NCBI RefSeq assembly: GCF_002646595.1
Contig: NZ_PDUD01000063.1
Span: 1 to 46,042, forward strand
Length of the DNA: 46,042 bases
Direction of reading: 5' to 3'
DNA from: Flavilitoribacter nigricans DSM 23189 = NBRC 102662
Lineage (GTDB): Bacteria; Bacteroidota; Bacteroidia; Chitinophagales; Saprospiraceae
The translations under genes were made by a program, and so were the position numbers. Positions within the stretch are counted from its first letter, which is position 1, and every line of letters starts with the position of its first letter. The notes under the pieces are model-generated. The model did no database searches and had not been told where the DNA came from. It saw only the letters and a program-made list of their open reading frames with translations. Positions 17,930-26,921 of the stretch are shown here, in pieces.

Positions 17930-18553
17930 CTACCATTCGAAGGTAACCGCTTCATTGACCAGGCCGTGGCGGGAATTGATGTTGGAGGCATTGATGAAGT
18001 GGATCCCATCCCGCCGGTCCTGACCGTAGGCAGCGTGGATATGGCCGAACACGTGTACCCGGGGCCGGATAAACGCTAACCTTTGTTTCAGTTCTTCACA
18101 ACCGAGCGTAAGTCCGGAACTCGATTGGTCGAGTATCCCCTGCGGGGGCGTATGGGTGAGGAGCAGATCGGTCGATTCGGGGATCAGGTCCCAGTGCTGC
18201 TGCATGGCCGCACCGCGGGGCCGCCCAAACGCCCATCCGATCAGATCGGGCTGATACGGCGATCCCCAGATCTGGATCCCTCCAATGGTAATGCCGCTAT
18301 CCTCCAGATAAGTGATGCCTTCCGGAATGAGGCTGCGAAATTTCCTGGGCTCATCGGCGGCCATGAGGTCGTGATTCCCGGCAATGAAGATCTTATGGGC
18401 GAAATCCAGTGAATCGTACCAGTCCAGAAAATCGTGTACCTGTGCCTCTTTCCCGAGATCACAAAAATCTCCGCCGTGCATGATCACGTCGCCTTCCGGC
18501 AAAGACAGGTTCCGGTGCAGGCCATGGGTGTCAGAGATCGCTACAAATTTCAT
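17930..18553 (-). CDS. Calcineurin-like metallophosphoesterase
   Basis: A 207-residue cytoplasmic phosphoesterase with the full set of metal-binding motifs: SDTHG (7-11), GGDFCD near 27-32, GNHD near 60, LTHTPP, and FGHIH near 174. The family cleaves phosphodiesters or phosphomonoesters with two metal ions. This small form resembles the Ser/Thr-phosphatase-like group with unknown physiological substrate. No neighbouring gene suggests a pathway. Confidence 0.88.
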   Translation of the reverse strand: MKFVAISDTHGLHRNLSLPEGDVIMHGGDFCDLGKEAQVHDFLDWYDSLDFAHKIFIAGNHDLMAADEPRKFRSLIPEGITYLEDSGITIGGIQIWGSPYQPDLIGWAFGRPRGAAMQQHWDLIPESTDLLLTHTPPQGILDQSSSGLTLGCEELKQRLAFIRPRVHVFGHIHAAYGQDRRDGIHFINASNINSRHGLVNEAVTFEW

Positions 18554-18674
18554 GTATGGTGTTCGGTTAAGGCAAAAGCGGGAAAATACACCTTATTATA
18601 ACGCGATTCAAGGGCTTGGTTCGAATTTATTCATTCAACGGATCGTGGGACGGAAAGCGGTACCGCCAATCCCC

Positions 18675-20378
18675 TTACTGCCGCGCAAAAACCACTTTTC
18701 CGCCGACTATCGTTTTTTCTACCCGGGCTTCCCGGATAGTTTCCGGTGCAATTTCAAAGATGTTGCGATCCAGGATCACGAAATCCGCCAGCTTCCCCGG
18801 CTCCAAAGATCCTTTTAGGTCTTCTTCAAAGGCAGCGAATGCGGCGCCCATGGTATAGGCCCGCAGGGCTTCGGTCACGGTGATCTTCTGTTCGGGTACC
18901 CAACCGTCCGGATGAGCATCATCCAGTGTGCGCCGGGTAACCGCCGCGTAGATCCCTTCCAGCGGCGTAGGCGGAGCAACGAACCAGTCGCTTCCAAAAG
19001 CCAGATCGGCCTCCGCATCCAGTAGGGACCGGAAGGCGTAAGTGGTTTTACTGCGCGCTTCCCCGATGACCTTATCGGCCCAGCGCCCGTCGTCGATCGC
19101 GTGGTAAGGCTGCATGCTGGCAATGACTCCCTGTGCGGCAAACCGGGGAATATCCGCCGGAGCGATATGCTGGGCGTGTTCAATGCGAAAACGGCGATCC
19201 TTCGGGCCATTTTCGGCCGCAACCTGCTCGAAAGTATTGAGCACTTCGTGAATCGCTTTATCCCCGATGGCGTGGACTGCCACCTGAAGCCCCGCCGCAT
19301 CCGCTCCCTTGATCCAGCGGTACAGACTATCCGGCCGGTTGACGAACAAGCCCGTATCCTGCGGAGCGTCGGTAAAGGGCTCGAAAAAGGCGGCCGTGTG
19401 GGATCCCAGAGAGCCGTCGATCATAGCCTTTAGCACACCGATCTTCAGCCACCGGTCGCCCGCACCATCCTCCTGGATCTTATCCCGAAGATCCATCCAA
19501 TGACGCAGGCCAAGTGCCACGTAGAAGCGGGTGATCTGTTGGTTGGCCGCCCGCAGGCGTTCGTAGGCTTCCAGGAGACCGATGCCTCCCGGGTCCATAT
19601 TGTGGATGGAAGTCACGCCGTGGGAAGCCACAAATTCCATCGCAGCCCGTAGCGCCCGGTCTTCCTGGGCTACGCCCGGATCGGGTATGCTGGGATAAAC
19701 CAGGCCCATGGCGTTGTCTTTGAGAATACCGGTCGGTACGCCCGCCGCATCGCGCACAATGGTGCCGCCGAATACCTCTTCCGTACTTTGGGTGACACCG
19801 GCAGCCTCCAGGGCCGCGGAGTTCGCCAGCGCCATATGACCGTCCAGCCGTTGTACAAAGACCGGATTATTGGGGGTGTAGCGGTCGATCCATTCGCGGG
19901 TAGGCAGTTCGCCGCCCCACTGTTCGTGGTCCCAGTTCCCTTCCAGGATCCAGGTGCCGGGTTCGAGTGCTCGCACGTATTCCGCAAAGCGGCGGGCAAA
20001 CGCTTCCGGGGTTTTGGCATCGCGGAGCTGGATGCTGGCCAGCCCGAGCCCTCCGTTCATGAAGTGGACATGACTGTCGATAAATCCGGGAACGATGAGT
20101 TTCCCCGCCGCATCCAGACTGGCGGTCTGTTCTCCCCGGTAGTCCTCTATTTCGGCCAGATCACCAACGGCCAGGATGGTATCTCCACCGATGGCCATGG
20201 CTTCGGCCACAGTATTGGCCTCATCACCCGTCCAGATCCGGGCATTGGTTACGATCAGATCCGCCGTCGGTTTGGTGGTTTGCCGGCAGGCCGTACTGGC
20301 CAACAGCAAAGTTAAAAGGCATGGAATAAGGAATGTGGCCGGGAGACTCCGGCCCCAAAGGATGGACTGGGAATGCAT
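18675..20378 (-). CDS. YtcJ-like amidohydrolase, probable lipoprotein
   Basis: A 567-residue metal-dependent hydrolase of the amidohydrolase-3 group. The N-terminus has a lipobox-like LLASTAC (Cys31), so it is likely anchored outside the cytoplasm. The metal site is visible: DSHVH after the first beta domain, HAIGD, IEHAQH, and GSDW near the C-terminus. LKAMIDGSLGSHTA matches the conserved loop of the YtcJ family. The substrate is unknown; family members act on amide or urea-like bonds. The ATG at 20378 was chosen for the signal sequence. The frame stays open 68 codons upstream into the divergent promoter region. It is divergent from the MFS gene, 241 bp apart. Confidence 0.88.
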   Translation of the reverse strand: MHSQSILWGRSLPATFLIPCLLTLLLASTACRQTTKPTADLIVTNARIWTGDEANTVAEAMAIGGDTILAVGDLAEIEDYRGEQTASLDAAGKLIVPGFIDSHVHFMNGGLGLASIQLRDAKTPEAFARRFAEYVRALEPGTWILEGNWDHEQWGGELPTREWIDRYTPNNPVFVQRLDGHMALANSAALEAAGVTQSTEEVFGGTIVRDAAGVPTGILKDNAMGLVYPSIPDPGVAQEDRALRAAMEFVASHGVTSIHNMDPGGIGLLEAYERLRAANQQITRFYVALGLRHWMDLRDKIQEDGAGDRWLKIGVLKAMIDGSLGSHTAAFFEPFTDAPQDTGLFVNRPDSLYRWIKGADAAGLQVAVHAIGDKAIHEVLNTFEQVAAENGPKDRRFRIEHAQHIAPADIPRFAAQGVIASMQPYHAIDDGRWADKVIGEARSKTTYAFRSLLDAEADLAFGSDWFVAPPTPLEGIYAAVTRRTLDDAHPDGWVPEQKITVTEALRAYTMGAAFAAFEEDLKGSLEPGKLADFVILDRNIFEIAPETIREARVEKTIVGGKVVFARQ

Positions 20379-20619
20379 GATGATGGGTTTTAGGCTCGTC
20401 CCGACAATATGGTAGCTGCCGGAAAATGATACCGTTAAGCTAACCATTTTCCCGCGGTTTTTGGATGAGTAATGATCTCTACCCGGCAAAGCAAAGGGGA
20501 TTTTCTCACCTGCCGACCGGCTTTGGCGCAAATTAGCGGTATAAACATCAGTTATGGTTAATATGATGGGAAAAACCCGCAACTTAATCCCTTACCTTCG
20601 TGACGCAAAACCAACCGTC

Positions 20620-21837
20620 ATGCGCAGTTTTTGGTACTTTATCCGCACCAACCGTTATCTTTTATTTTTTGGCGTCCTGCTCACCTACTTCTCCAGCTTC
20701 GGACAGACTTTCCTGATCTCACTCTATATCCCGGAGATCGAACGGGTATTCGGATTTACGAATACCGGACTGAGTTCCCTGTACGCCGTTGCGACGATGG
20801 GCTCGGCATTTTCCCTTCCGTTCATTGGCCGACTGGTAGATACCGTATCGTTGCGGCGATTTTCCATCGGTGTAGTCCTCGGGCTGGGTGTCGCCTGTCT
20901 GCTGCTGTCATTGGCCATTCATCCCGTTATGATCCTGTTTGGATTTTTTGGGCTGCGCCTTTTCGGCCAGGGACTGATGAGTCATACGTCCATTTCGACT
21001 ATGGCCCGCGCGTTTGACTCAAATCGTGGTAAGGCCATCAGTATAGCCACCCTGGGGCATCCGCTGGGCGAAGCTACGCTCCCGTTGCTGATTGCGCTGC
21101 TCATCGGAGCGTTGGGCTGGCGGACCAGCCTGCAACTCGAGGCGCTCAGTCTGGCCGTTGTGGTGCTGCCCCTCATACTTTTCTTTCTGAAGGGACAGGA
21201 ACGCAGCGTGATCTATCCCCACCAGACGGAGGGCGCCGAAGTGTCAAAAAGTAAAAATCCCTTTCGGGTCATGCGGGACAAAGACTTCTGGATCATCACC
21301 CCCATGGTCTTCATCATGGGCTTTTTGAATACCGCTATTTTCTTCTTTCAGATCAAACTCGGCAACAGTCGCGGCTGGGATCCGGCCTGGGTGGCCGGTT
21401 CACTTTCCGTTTACGCCATCGCCAGTGCGCTGTCGATGATGAGTTCCGGCCCGCTGGTGGATAGCCTGACCGCTCGCCGCCTCTTTCCCTTTGTGTTACT
21501 GCCCTATACCGCCGGAGTTATTTTGCTGGCTTCCTTCACCCACCCGCTGAGCTATCCGCTGGCACTCGTACTCATCGCGATCTCTAACGGCGGCGGCAGT
21601 ACCATCAAGAACGCCCTGTTTGCGGAGGTCTTCGGTACGGAGATCATCGGCACCGTGCGCAGTGTTTTCATGACCATCATCGTGTTCAGTACGGCGCTGG
21701 GACCGATCAGTTTCGGGCTTTTGCTGGATGCGGGTTGGAGTTACGGGCAGGTTTTCTGGCTGTCGGCGGGTCTTCTCGGCCTGATCATCATCTGGAGTTT
21801 GCGTCCGCTGCGTGGCCGCCGGCAAGCCAAGACTTAA
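20620..21837 (+). CDS. MFS transporter
   Basis: A 405-residue permease with about twelve hydrophobic segments in two halves, joined by a charged cytoplasmic loop near residues 195-225. The loop after TM2 carries a GRLVDTVSLRR motif, matching the MFS motif-A pattern G(X)xxD(X)xxR. The start was placed at MRSFWYF (20620), 22 codons into the open frame. The first membrane segment follows normally, and a promoter-like TACCTTCG (20593-20600, one mismatch) would lie upstream of it. The substrate cannot be inferred. It is divergent from the amidohydrolase, which may be functionally linked. Confidence 0.87.
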   Translation: MRSFWYFIRTNRYLLFFGVLLTYFSSFGQTFLISLYIPEIERVFGFTNTGLSSLYAVATMGSAFSLPFIGRLVDTVSLRRFSIGVVLGLGVACLLLSLAIHPVMILFGFFGLRLFGQGLMSHTSISTMARAFDSNRGKAISIATLGHPLGEATLPLLIALLIGALGWRTSLQLEALSLAVVVLPLILFFLKGQERSVIYPHQTEGAEVSKSKNPFRVMRDKDFWIITPMVFIMGFLNTAIFFFQIKLGNSRGWDPAWVAGSLSVYAIASALSMMSSGPLVDSLTARRLFPFVLLPYTAGVILLASFTHPLSYPLALVLIAISNGGGSTIKNALFAEVFGTEIIGTVRSVFMTIIVFSTALGPISFGLLLDAGWSYGQVFWLSAGLLGLIIIWSLRPLRGRRQAKT

Positions 21838-21840
21838 AAA

Positions 21841-21867
21841 AAGGCCGGCAGAGGGGCTGCCGACCTT
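21841..21867. terminator. Bidirectional terminator between MFS and ThuA genes
   Basis: An 11-bp stem with one mismatch (21841-21851 with 21857-21867, 5-nt loop) sits between convergent genes. On the minus strand it is followed by seven U, a strong signal for the ThuA transcript. On the plus strand the U-rich stretch is weaker. Confidence 0.7.
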
Positions 21868-21955
21868 GAAGTTTTAGGTGTTCATGTCCATCTAATCCGA
21901 CAAATATGGGAAATGATCCCAAAAGGAAAATACCTGAAATCATAGGTACCGAAAA

Positions 21956-22825
21956 CTACCGGTTTTCATGGATGCCGGTCAGCCACAGGATCGCATTGCG
22001 TACCAGTCGGTCCTGCTCCGGATTACCGAAGGTGAAGGATAATTCCCGGTTGGTGCCGCCCTCGTAGTCGATATCGTTATGGCCCATATTGAAGTAGATC
22101 ATCCGGTATTGCATATTCGTCCAGACTACCGGATAATCCCCGCTGTGCCAGATCTCATGCGGCTTGGGCCCGGTTCCCAGGGGAAAGCTACTGGGATCAA
22201 TGGACAGCAGTGCCCGAATTGCGGGATCTTCCCGGAGATTATTCTGCCAGCGATACCATTCGTTGGGAGAGGAAGTGATCAGCGCGGGCAATTGCCGGGC
22301 AACGGGATGATCCGGTGCTTCCACTTTCAGGCGAGCCGAGGTCGGGCGCCAGGTGTTGCTTTGGTATTGTCCCGATCCCAGAAATTCGTTGTGATACCAG
22401 TCCCAATTCTGGGGAAAAGCGGAAGGAGTAAGCGCAAAAGCCGAAAAGTGAAATCCCATCCAGGCGCCGCCATTTTTCATGTATTGCTCAAAGGCAGACC
22501 GCTGGTCGCTCGTTTCCGGACGCGTATCCAGAAAAACGACCAATTGGTAATTTCGAAGGTGATCTTCGTTCAGGAGATCCCAGTTAGAGGTGGAATCATA
22601 GGCAAATTTGTACTCCCGCCCCATCCGCTCGAACCAACGATTCGCTTCGTGCACAAAACTGATATGGGCCCGGTCGTTTTCAGCCGTGTAAAAGGCGATC
22701 ACACGTGGCAGATCCTGCGCTTCCTTTTTGGGAGATACCGCGCAGCCGGTGAAAAACCAAAGCAGGGCCATCGCCCAGATCGCCGGCCAGTGCACGGGTT
22801 GCCAACATTCAATTTCCCGGTTCAT
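21956..22825 (-). CDS. ThuA-domain lipoprotein
   Basis: A 289-residue protein with an N-terminal hydrophobic segment and a lipobox (FFTGC, Cys28), so it is probably a lipoprotein. The rest matches the ThuA (trehalose-utilisation-type, glutamine-amidotransferase-like) fold: VIAFYTAENDRAHISF at the start, YQLVVFLDTRP, an FEQYMKNGGAWMGFHF segment, and the C-terminal VVWTNMQYRMIYFNMGH. In Bacteroidota such domains often accompany sugar-oxidising enzymes. None is adjacent here, though a Gfo/Idh/MocA gene is elsewhere in the window. Confidence 0.85.
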   Translation of the reverse strand: MNREIECWQPVHWPAIWAMALLWFFTGCAVSPKKEAQDLPRVIAFYTAENDRAHISFVHEANRWFERMGREYKFAYDSTSNWDLLNEDHLRNYQLVVFLDTRPETSDQRSAFEQYMKNGGAWMGFHFSAFALTPSAFPQNWDWYHNEFLGSGQYQSNTWRPTSARLKVEAPDHPVARQLPALITSSPNEWYRWQNNLREDPAIRALLSIDPSSFPLGTGPKPHEIWHSGDYPVVWTNMQYRMIYFNMGHNDIDYEGGTNRELSFTFGNPEQDRLVRNAILWLTGIHENR

Positions 22826-23101
22826 AATATTTCATCTTTTATACATGCTGTCCGTAAATATGGTGCTTTCCGTCTATCCCTAACGATGACCATTGGCCAT
22901 CCGTCAACGGGACTTCCGGCGGGTACGGTCACCAGCGGGAAATCTGTTTTCTTTCCACGGTCAAACCTTACCGGAAGGAATTTTAACGTTTTTTGCAGCT
23001 ACGGCACCCTGGCTATTGGCAAGAACAAATACCCTGCTGTATATCAATTGATTACACAACAAATCAAATCTAATTTCCAATAATTTCTACCGGTAAAAAG
23101 C

Positions 23102-23138
23102 AAGCAGGTGTAACAAGAAATTGTTACACCTGCTTTTT
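23102..23138 (+). terminator. Strong Rho-independent terminator
   Basis: A perfect 15-bp stem (AAGCAGGTGTAACAA at 23102-23116, complement at 23121-23135), a GAAA tetraloop, and a run of T directly after it. The minus strand also has CTTTTT two bases beyond the stem, so it may work in both directions and end the aminotransferase transcript. Confidence 0.8.
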
Positions 23139-23333
23139 GGGTCAACCAGATTAAAGACCGTATTTGCCGCAGTATTTTACAGGGTTTTTTATGCCTTAAT
23201 TTTTCTTGACAACCTCTGTGCCCCTAAGGGCGTGCTCTTATTTAACGCTAAGGATCTCTTTCCATACATTTTATGTAACACGATCTAGCTCAATAATTTC
23301 TAACGGGAATATTTCTAAACCCGAATTGTATCG

Positions 23334-23365
23334 GGGCGGCAGTCTGATGCCGCCCTGTTTTTTTT
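23334..23365 (+). terminator. Plus-strand terminator without a plus-strand gene
   Basis: An 8-bp GC-rich stem (GGGCGGCA 23334-23341, complement 23348-23355), a 6-nt loop, then TG and eight T. The T-run is on the plus strand only, pointing into the end of the leftward aminotransferase gene. Confidence 0.65.
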
Positions 23366-23375
23366 AGGCCAAATA

Positions 23376-24662
23376 TCAAACGGGGTACTCCCGGATCGCA
23401 TCCACCAGTACATCGAGATCACGGGGAGTGGTGTAGACATTCGGCGTAATACGCACTCCGTTAATATTGTCCCATTTGATGCCCACCGTATGGAGCTTGT
23501 AATTCCGGAATAACCAGCTGCTCACATCTACCGGATCGTGCCCTTCGATCTGCAACAGGCCGATCGCACAACCGTAATCCCGGTGCAGGGAGGTACCGAT
23601 GCTTACTCCGGGAAACTCCTGCGCTTTTTCGGCCCAGTAGTTCTTGAGATAGTGCAGTCGCGCTTCTTTCCGCTCCGCTCCGATCATGTGGAAGAAATTG
23701 ACGGCATGACCAATGGCCTGTTCGATGGCGAAGGATCGGGTACCCAGGTTTTCGAATTTGCGGATATCATCGCTTTCGGGATCCGGAGCGGCAAACAGCG
23801 GATAAAGATTAGCGATCTTTTCTTTTTTAACGTAGAGCATGCCGCTGCCGAAAGGAGCACACAGCCATTTGTGCAGACTGGTGGCCCAGTAATCGCAGCC
23901 CAGATCCTCAATGCTGTAATTCAGGTGCGCAAAGGTATGGGCGCTGTCCACCACCACTTCGATACCGCGTTCGTGGGCCGCATCGGCGATCTTCTTCACC
24001 GGCATGATCTGCCCGTTCCAGTTGATCATGTGCGTGATGTGCACCACTTTGGTCTTTTCCGTAAAGGCGTTGACGAAAGTCTGGACGATCTCATCGTCAT
24101 TTTCCAGTGGCAGGTCAAAGGACAACCATTTCAGCTTGATACCATCCCGGTGTTCGCGCTGCTTGTAGGCATTGATCATATTGGGATAGTCCTGTTTGGT
24201 CAGTACCACCTCATCGCCGGCCCGCAGGCGCAAACCGAAGATGATGGTTTCCAGGCCTTCACTGGAATTCCGGTTGATGGCGATCTCGTCCGGGGATGCC
24301 CCCAGGAGGTCCGCCAGTTTACGGCGCAAAGGTTCACGCCCGGCATCAAGTATCCGCCACATGTAGTAGGACGGTGCCTGATTGCTGAGGCGGTTATAGT
24401 GTTCGACGGCTTCCTGCACCACCTTGGGCTGGGGGCACACCCCACCGTTATTCAGGTTGATCACATTGGCGGAAACCGTGTAAGCTTGCTGGATCTGATT
24501 CCAGAAATCCTCATCGGTAGTAGCTTCGGCCAGTCGTTGGGCCTGGGTACGTTCGAAAGCTGCGAGCAGCTTGTCGCCCTGCGAGGATTGTAGGAACGGA
24601 CTTACGGCAAATGCGGTGCCGAACTCCGTCATTTTTCTTAAAAATTGTCTGCGTGGATTCAT
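23376..24662 (-). CDS. Tat-signal class V aminotransferase-fold PLP enzyme
   Basis: A 428-residue PLP enzyme of the class V aminotransferase / isopenicillin-N-epimerase-like group. The N-terminus reads PRRQFLRKM followed by a moderately hydrophobic stretch, a twin-arginine export signal. The PLP Lys is about residue 265 in SLHKWLCAPFGSG, and the Asp that contacts the pyridine nitrogen is in VVDSAHTFAH. The substrate is unknown; relatives act as epimerases, desulfurases or kynureninase-like enzymes. Export of a PLP enzyme is uncommon. It overlaps the upstream gene by ATGA and is therefore translationally coupled to it. Confidence 0.88.
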   Translation of the reverse strand: MNPRRQFLRKMTEFGTAFAVSPFLQSSQGDKLLAAFERTQAQRLAEATTDEDFWNQIQQAYTVSANVINLNNGGVCPQPKVVQEAVEHYNRLSNQAPSYYMWRILDAGREPLRRKLADLLGASPDEIAINRNSSEGLETIIFGLRLRAGDEVVLTKQDYPNMINAYKQREHRDGIKLKWLSFDLPLENDDEIVQTFVNAFTEKTKVVHITHMINWNGQIMPVKKIADAAHERGIEVVVDSAHTFAHLNYSIEDLGCDYWATSLHKWLCAPFGSGMLYVKKEKIANLYPLFAAPDPESDDIRKFENLGTRSFAIEQAIGHAVNFFHMIGAERKEARLHYLKNYWAEKAQEFPGVSIGTSLHRDYGCAIGLLQIEGHDPVDVSSWLFRNYKLHTVGIKWDNINGVRITPNVYTTPRDLDVLVDAIREYPV

Positions 24663-25189
24663 AAATAGATCGAGGCCTCTTTTTTTATGGCTTGTAAAGC
24701 CGTGTCCATACCGGTCGCTTCCCGGCCGGCATTATAATTCAATAGCGCTTTCCTGAATTCAGCGGCAGAAGCGTCCGGCTCGATCTTTTCCGATACAACA
24801 GAAATGAAGTTGACCGCGTCGTCGCGGGCCGCCTTAATGATCTCCCACAACTGGCTGGAGATGTAAACCTGTTGGGTAATGTTATGCTCGAATTCCTGCT
24901 GAATAGCCAGCAGTAGGGCCAGGCGGTAGGTTTTGGCCGGTTGGTCCCCGGGAGGGACCCGCAGTAGCAAAGTGGGGATGGAAACCCGTTCGCAAAAGAG
25001 GGATAGTCGTTCGTAGGCCTGCATCCGCAACGGCAGGGACGCTCCTTTCTGTTCTCTTTCTATTTCCTGTTGCCGCAGCCTTTGCTGGCCTTCCAGATAA
25101 TTTCGGAACAGATAGTTAACGGTAAAAAATACGATCAGAGCGGGAACGCTAATTTTTATAATCTCGAGAATTACGGTGATGACCGACAT
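24659..25189 (-). CDS. Membrane-anchored conserved hypothetical protein
   Basis: A 176-residue protein with one N-terminal membrane segment (about residues 8-27), then a helical, charged part (RQQEIEREQK near 40-49) and an RMQAYERLSLFCERV segment. The pattern recalls a small Bacteroidota family of inner-membrane-anchored proteins (DUF7935-like). I am unsure of the family name and no function is known. Its stop overlaps the start of the Tat-signal PLP enzyme by 4 bp, so the two are one operon. The ATG at 25189 directly precedes the membrane segment. Confidence 0.75.
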   Translation of the reverse strand: MSVITVILEIIKISVPALIVFFTVNYLFRNYLEGQQRLRQQEIEREQKGASLPLRMQAYERLSLFCERVSIPTLLLRVPPGDQPAKTYRLALLLAIQQEFEHNITQQVYISSQLWEIIKAARDDAVNFISVVSEKIEPDASAAEFRKALLNYNAGREATGMDTALQAIKKEASIYL

Positions 25190-25513
25190 GGATTTTATTT
25201 AGGTTTTCAGTTAGCTAAGACGTCGTAACATAAAGTCTGGTTGGAAAATTACGTGGTCATTTTGACACCAACCGGATTGCAGGAAAGAGATCTGCCGTGG
25301 CGATGGGCGGTTGCAGCCATCAGGGATAGTGCCAAAACAGGGGCCGGAATTATCAGGTGAACTTAATGCTACAGAACACGAATCCGACAAATGTAACATC
25401 CATTGGCCAATAAGCCAACCAAAAGGCTACCTTTGACGTTATTATTTTGCTTAGTTTTGCATAGTATCCTTAGTGGTATATCGCCCGGAGTGATATGCAG
25501 GACCTGACAAAAA
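25190..25513. other. Divergent intergenic region
   Basis: A 324-bp region between the leftward hypothetical gene and the rightward IscA-type gene. It carries good promoter boxes for the latter (listed separately). No promoter box was recognised for the leftward operon and no small gene is supported. Confidence 0.45.
25403..25459 (+). promoter_or_regulatory. Candidate tandem promoters of the IscA-type gene
   Basis: Two exact TAnnTTTG boxes are present: TACCTTTG at 25428-25435, with a TTG at 25403-25405 (22-bp spacer), and TAGTTTTG at 25452-25459, followed by C. The second would use the TTTG of the first box as a -33 element with a 16-bp spacer. Leaders would be about 50-75 nt. Confidence 0.55.
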
Positions 25514-25873
25514 ATGATTGATACAATGAACGCCACAATAACAAACGCTCCCGTTTCCCTGACGGAGGGAGCCATTAATCAACTGTTGCGCATCCGAGCA
25601 GAGCAGAACGTACCGGAGGATCACGGCCTACGCATCGGCGTGAAAGGTGGTGGCTGTTCCGGGTTTTCCTATATTCTCGGTTTCGACGTCCAGAAAGAAA
25701 AAGACCAGGTTTTTGAAGTGCACGGCATCAAGGTGCTCATGGAAAAATCCCACGGCATCTATCTGATCGGCATGGAGATCGACTGGGTAGAAGGACTGAA
25801 TAACCGGGGTTTTACTTTCAATAATCCGAATGCTTCCGATACCTGCGGTTGCGGGACTTCCTTTTCCGCATAA
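25514..25873 (+). CDS. IscA/ErpA-type iron-sulfur assembly protein
   Basis: A 119-residue A-type Fe-S carrier of the HesB/IscA family. The three conserved cysteines are present: Cys48 in KGGGCSGF, and Cys111 and Cys113 in the C-terminal TCGCGTSF. The protein receives or delivers Fe-S clusters to apo-enzymes in the cytoplasm. The start is the ATG at 25514; a second ATG four codons later (MNAT) is equally possible. It stands alone, outside a suf or isc cluster. The choice between iscA, erpA and sufA cannot be made from sequence alone. Confidence 0.92.
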   Translation: MIDTMNATITNAPVSLTEGAINQLLRIRAEQNVPEDHGLRIGVKGGGCSGFSYILGFDVQKEKDQVFEVHGIKVLMEKSHGIYLIGMEIDWVEGLNNRGFTFNNPNASDTCGCGTSFSA

Positions 25874-25900
25874 TTGACCGGAGTATACGGACCCGATACG

Positions 25901-25933
25901 AAGCGGGGTGTTGCACAGTGCGACACCCCGCTT
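25901..25933. terminator. Bidirectional terminator between iscA-type and HMG-CoA lyase genes
   Basis: A near-perfect long stem (25901-25916 with 25918-25933, one G-U pair, tip melting to a small loop) between convergent genes. The stem can extend outwards through GATAC/GTAT. It is followed by TGTATTT on the plus strand. Confidence 0.65.
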
Positions 25934-25967
25934 TGTATTTGGGTATTACCAGCAGAAGGGTATTACC

Positions 25968-26816
25968 TTAGGGGAATACTTCTACGGCATCCTGCATCGC
26001 CTCGAGAAATAATTTCCGGTCCACTCCGGTAGGAACCTCTGCTTCTTCAAAAAAGGCCAACAGCTTCTCGGTGGGCATATTTCCGGTCAGATCATCCTTG
26101 GCCATCGGGCATCCGCCAAAGCCCTTAATGGCTCCGTCAAAGCGGCGGCAGCCGTTTTCGTAAGCAGTTTTCACCTTTTCTTCCCAGTTGTGCGGCTGGG
26201 TATGGAAATGGGCACCGATCTCCAGGTCCGGATAAGCCGGGATCAGCGAACTGAACAGATAGGCAATATTCGCGGGATTCGCCACGCCGATGGTGTCGGA
26301 AAGCTGAAAGATGGTGATCCCCATGGTTTCCAGTTCATCCACCCAGCGCTGGGCGATCTCCACATTCCAGGGATCGCCGTAGGGATTGCCGAAACCCATG
26401 GAAATATAGATCACCATTTCCTTGTTGTGGGCCACACAGAGTTCCTGAATTTCCTGTACCCGCTCGAGGGATTCGGCAATGGTGGCGTTTGTATTTCGCA
26501 ACTGAAAGGTCTCGGATATGGAAAAGGGGTAGCCCAGATAATCGATCTCCGGAAAGGCGATGGCGGATTCCGCCCCCCGTCGGTTGGCGACGATGGCCAG
26601 TAGTTTGGTGTCGGTATTGGAAAGGTCCAGTTGACTAAGTACTTCGGCCGTATCCCGCATCTGCGGAATGGCCTTGGGAGAAACGAAACTGCCGAAATCC
26701 AGAGTGTGGAAGCCGACGCGCAGCAATTCATTGAGATAAGCGGCTTTGGTTTCGGTAGGGATAAAGGTTTTCAGCCCCTGCATTGCATCCCGGGGACATT
26801 CGATTATTTTCACCAT
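25968..26816 (-). CDS. Hydroxymethylglutaryl-CoA lyase-like enzyme
   Basis: A 282-residue TIM-barrel enzyme of the HMGL-like (DRE-TIM) group. It probably cleaves HMG-CoA to acetyl-CoA and acetoacetate in leucine breakdown. Visible active-site elements: Arg9-Asp10 in ECPRDAMQG, the metal-binding His203 and His205 in GAHFHTQ, and Cys236 in the lyase signature GFGGCPMAKDDLTGN. The length is typical of bacterial HMG-CoA lyase. No other leucine-pathway gene is adjacent. An exact -7 box precedes it in the region shared with the divergent small membrane protein. Confidence 0.9.
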   Translation of the reverse strand: MVKIIECPRDAMQGLKTFIPTETKAAYLNELLRVGFHTLDFGSFVSPKAIPQMRDTAEVLSQLDLSNTDTKLLAIVANRRGAESAIAFPEIDYLGYPFSISETFQLRNTNATIAESLERVQEIQELCVAHNKEMVIYISMGFGNPYGDPWNVEIAQRWVDELETMGITIFQLSDTIGVANPANIAYLFSSLIPAYPDLEIGAHFHTQPHNWEEKVKTAYENGCRRFDGAIKGFGGCPMAKDDLTGNMPTEKLLAFFEEAEVPTGVDRKLFLEAMQDAVEVFP

Positions 26817-26847
26817 AGGTTTTATGCTGGCAACTTTCGATTTCTGA

Positions 26848-26875
26848 CAAAATTAGCCCTTTTTCAACCATCAAA
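26848..26875 (-). promoter_or_regulatory. Candidate promoter of the HMG-CoA lyase gene
   Basis: The minus strand carries TTTG (26872-26875), a 16-bp spacer and TAATTTTG (26848-26855), an exact TAnnTTTG match. The leader would be about 25 nt. Confidence 0.5.
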
Positions 26876-26921
26876 TGGAAAGAATAGTTGTTATTTGTGT
26901 GAATTTTTACAAACGGAAATT

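Larger units (their letters stand above)
22826..23375. other. 550-bp intergenic region with orphan hairpins
   Basis: No protein gene is supported. The region contains two strong hairpin/T-tract signals that face the plus strand (listed separately), although no plus-strand gene lies here. The stretch between them is AT-rich. A non-coding transcript is possible but not shown. Confidence 0.45.
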
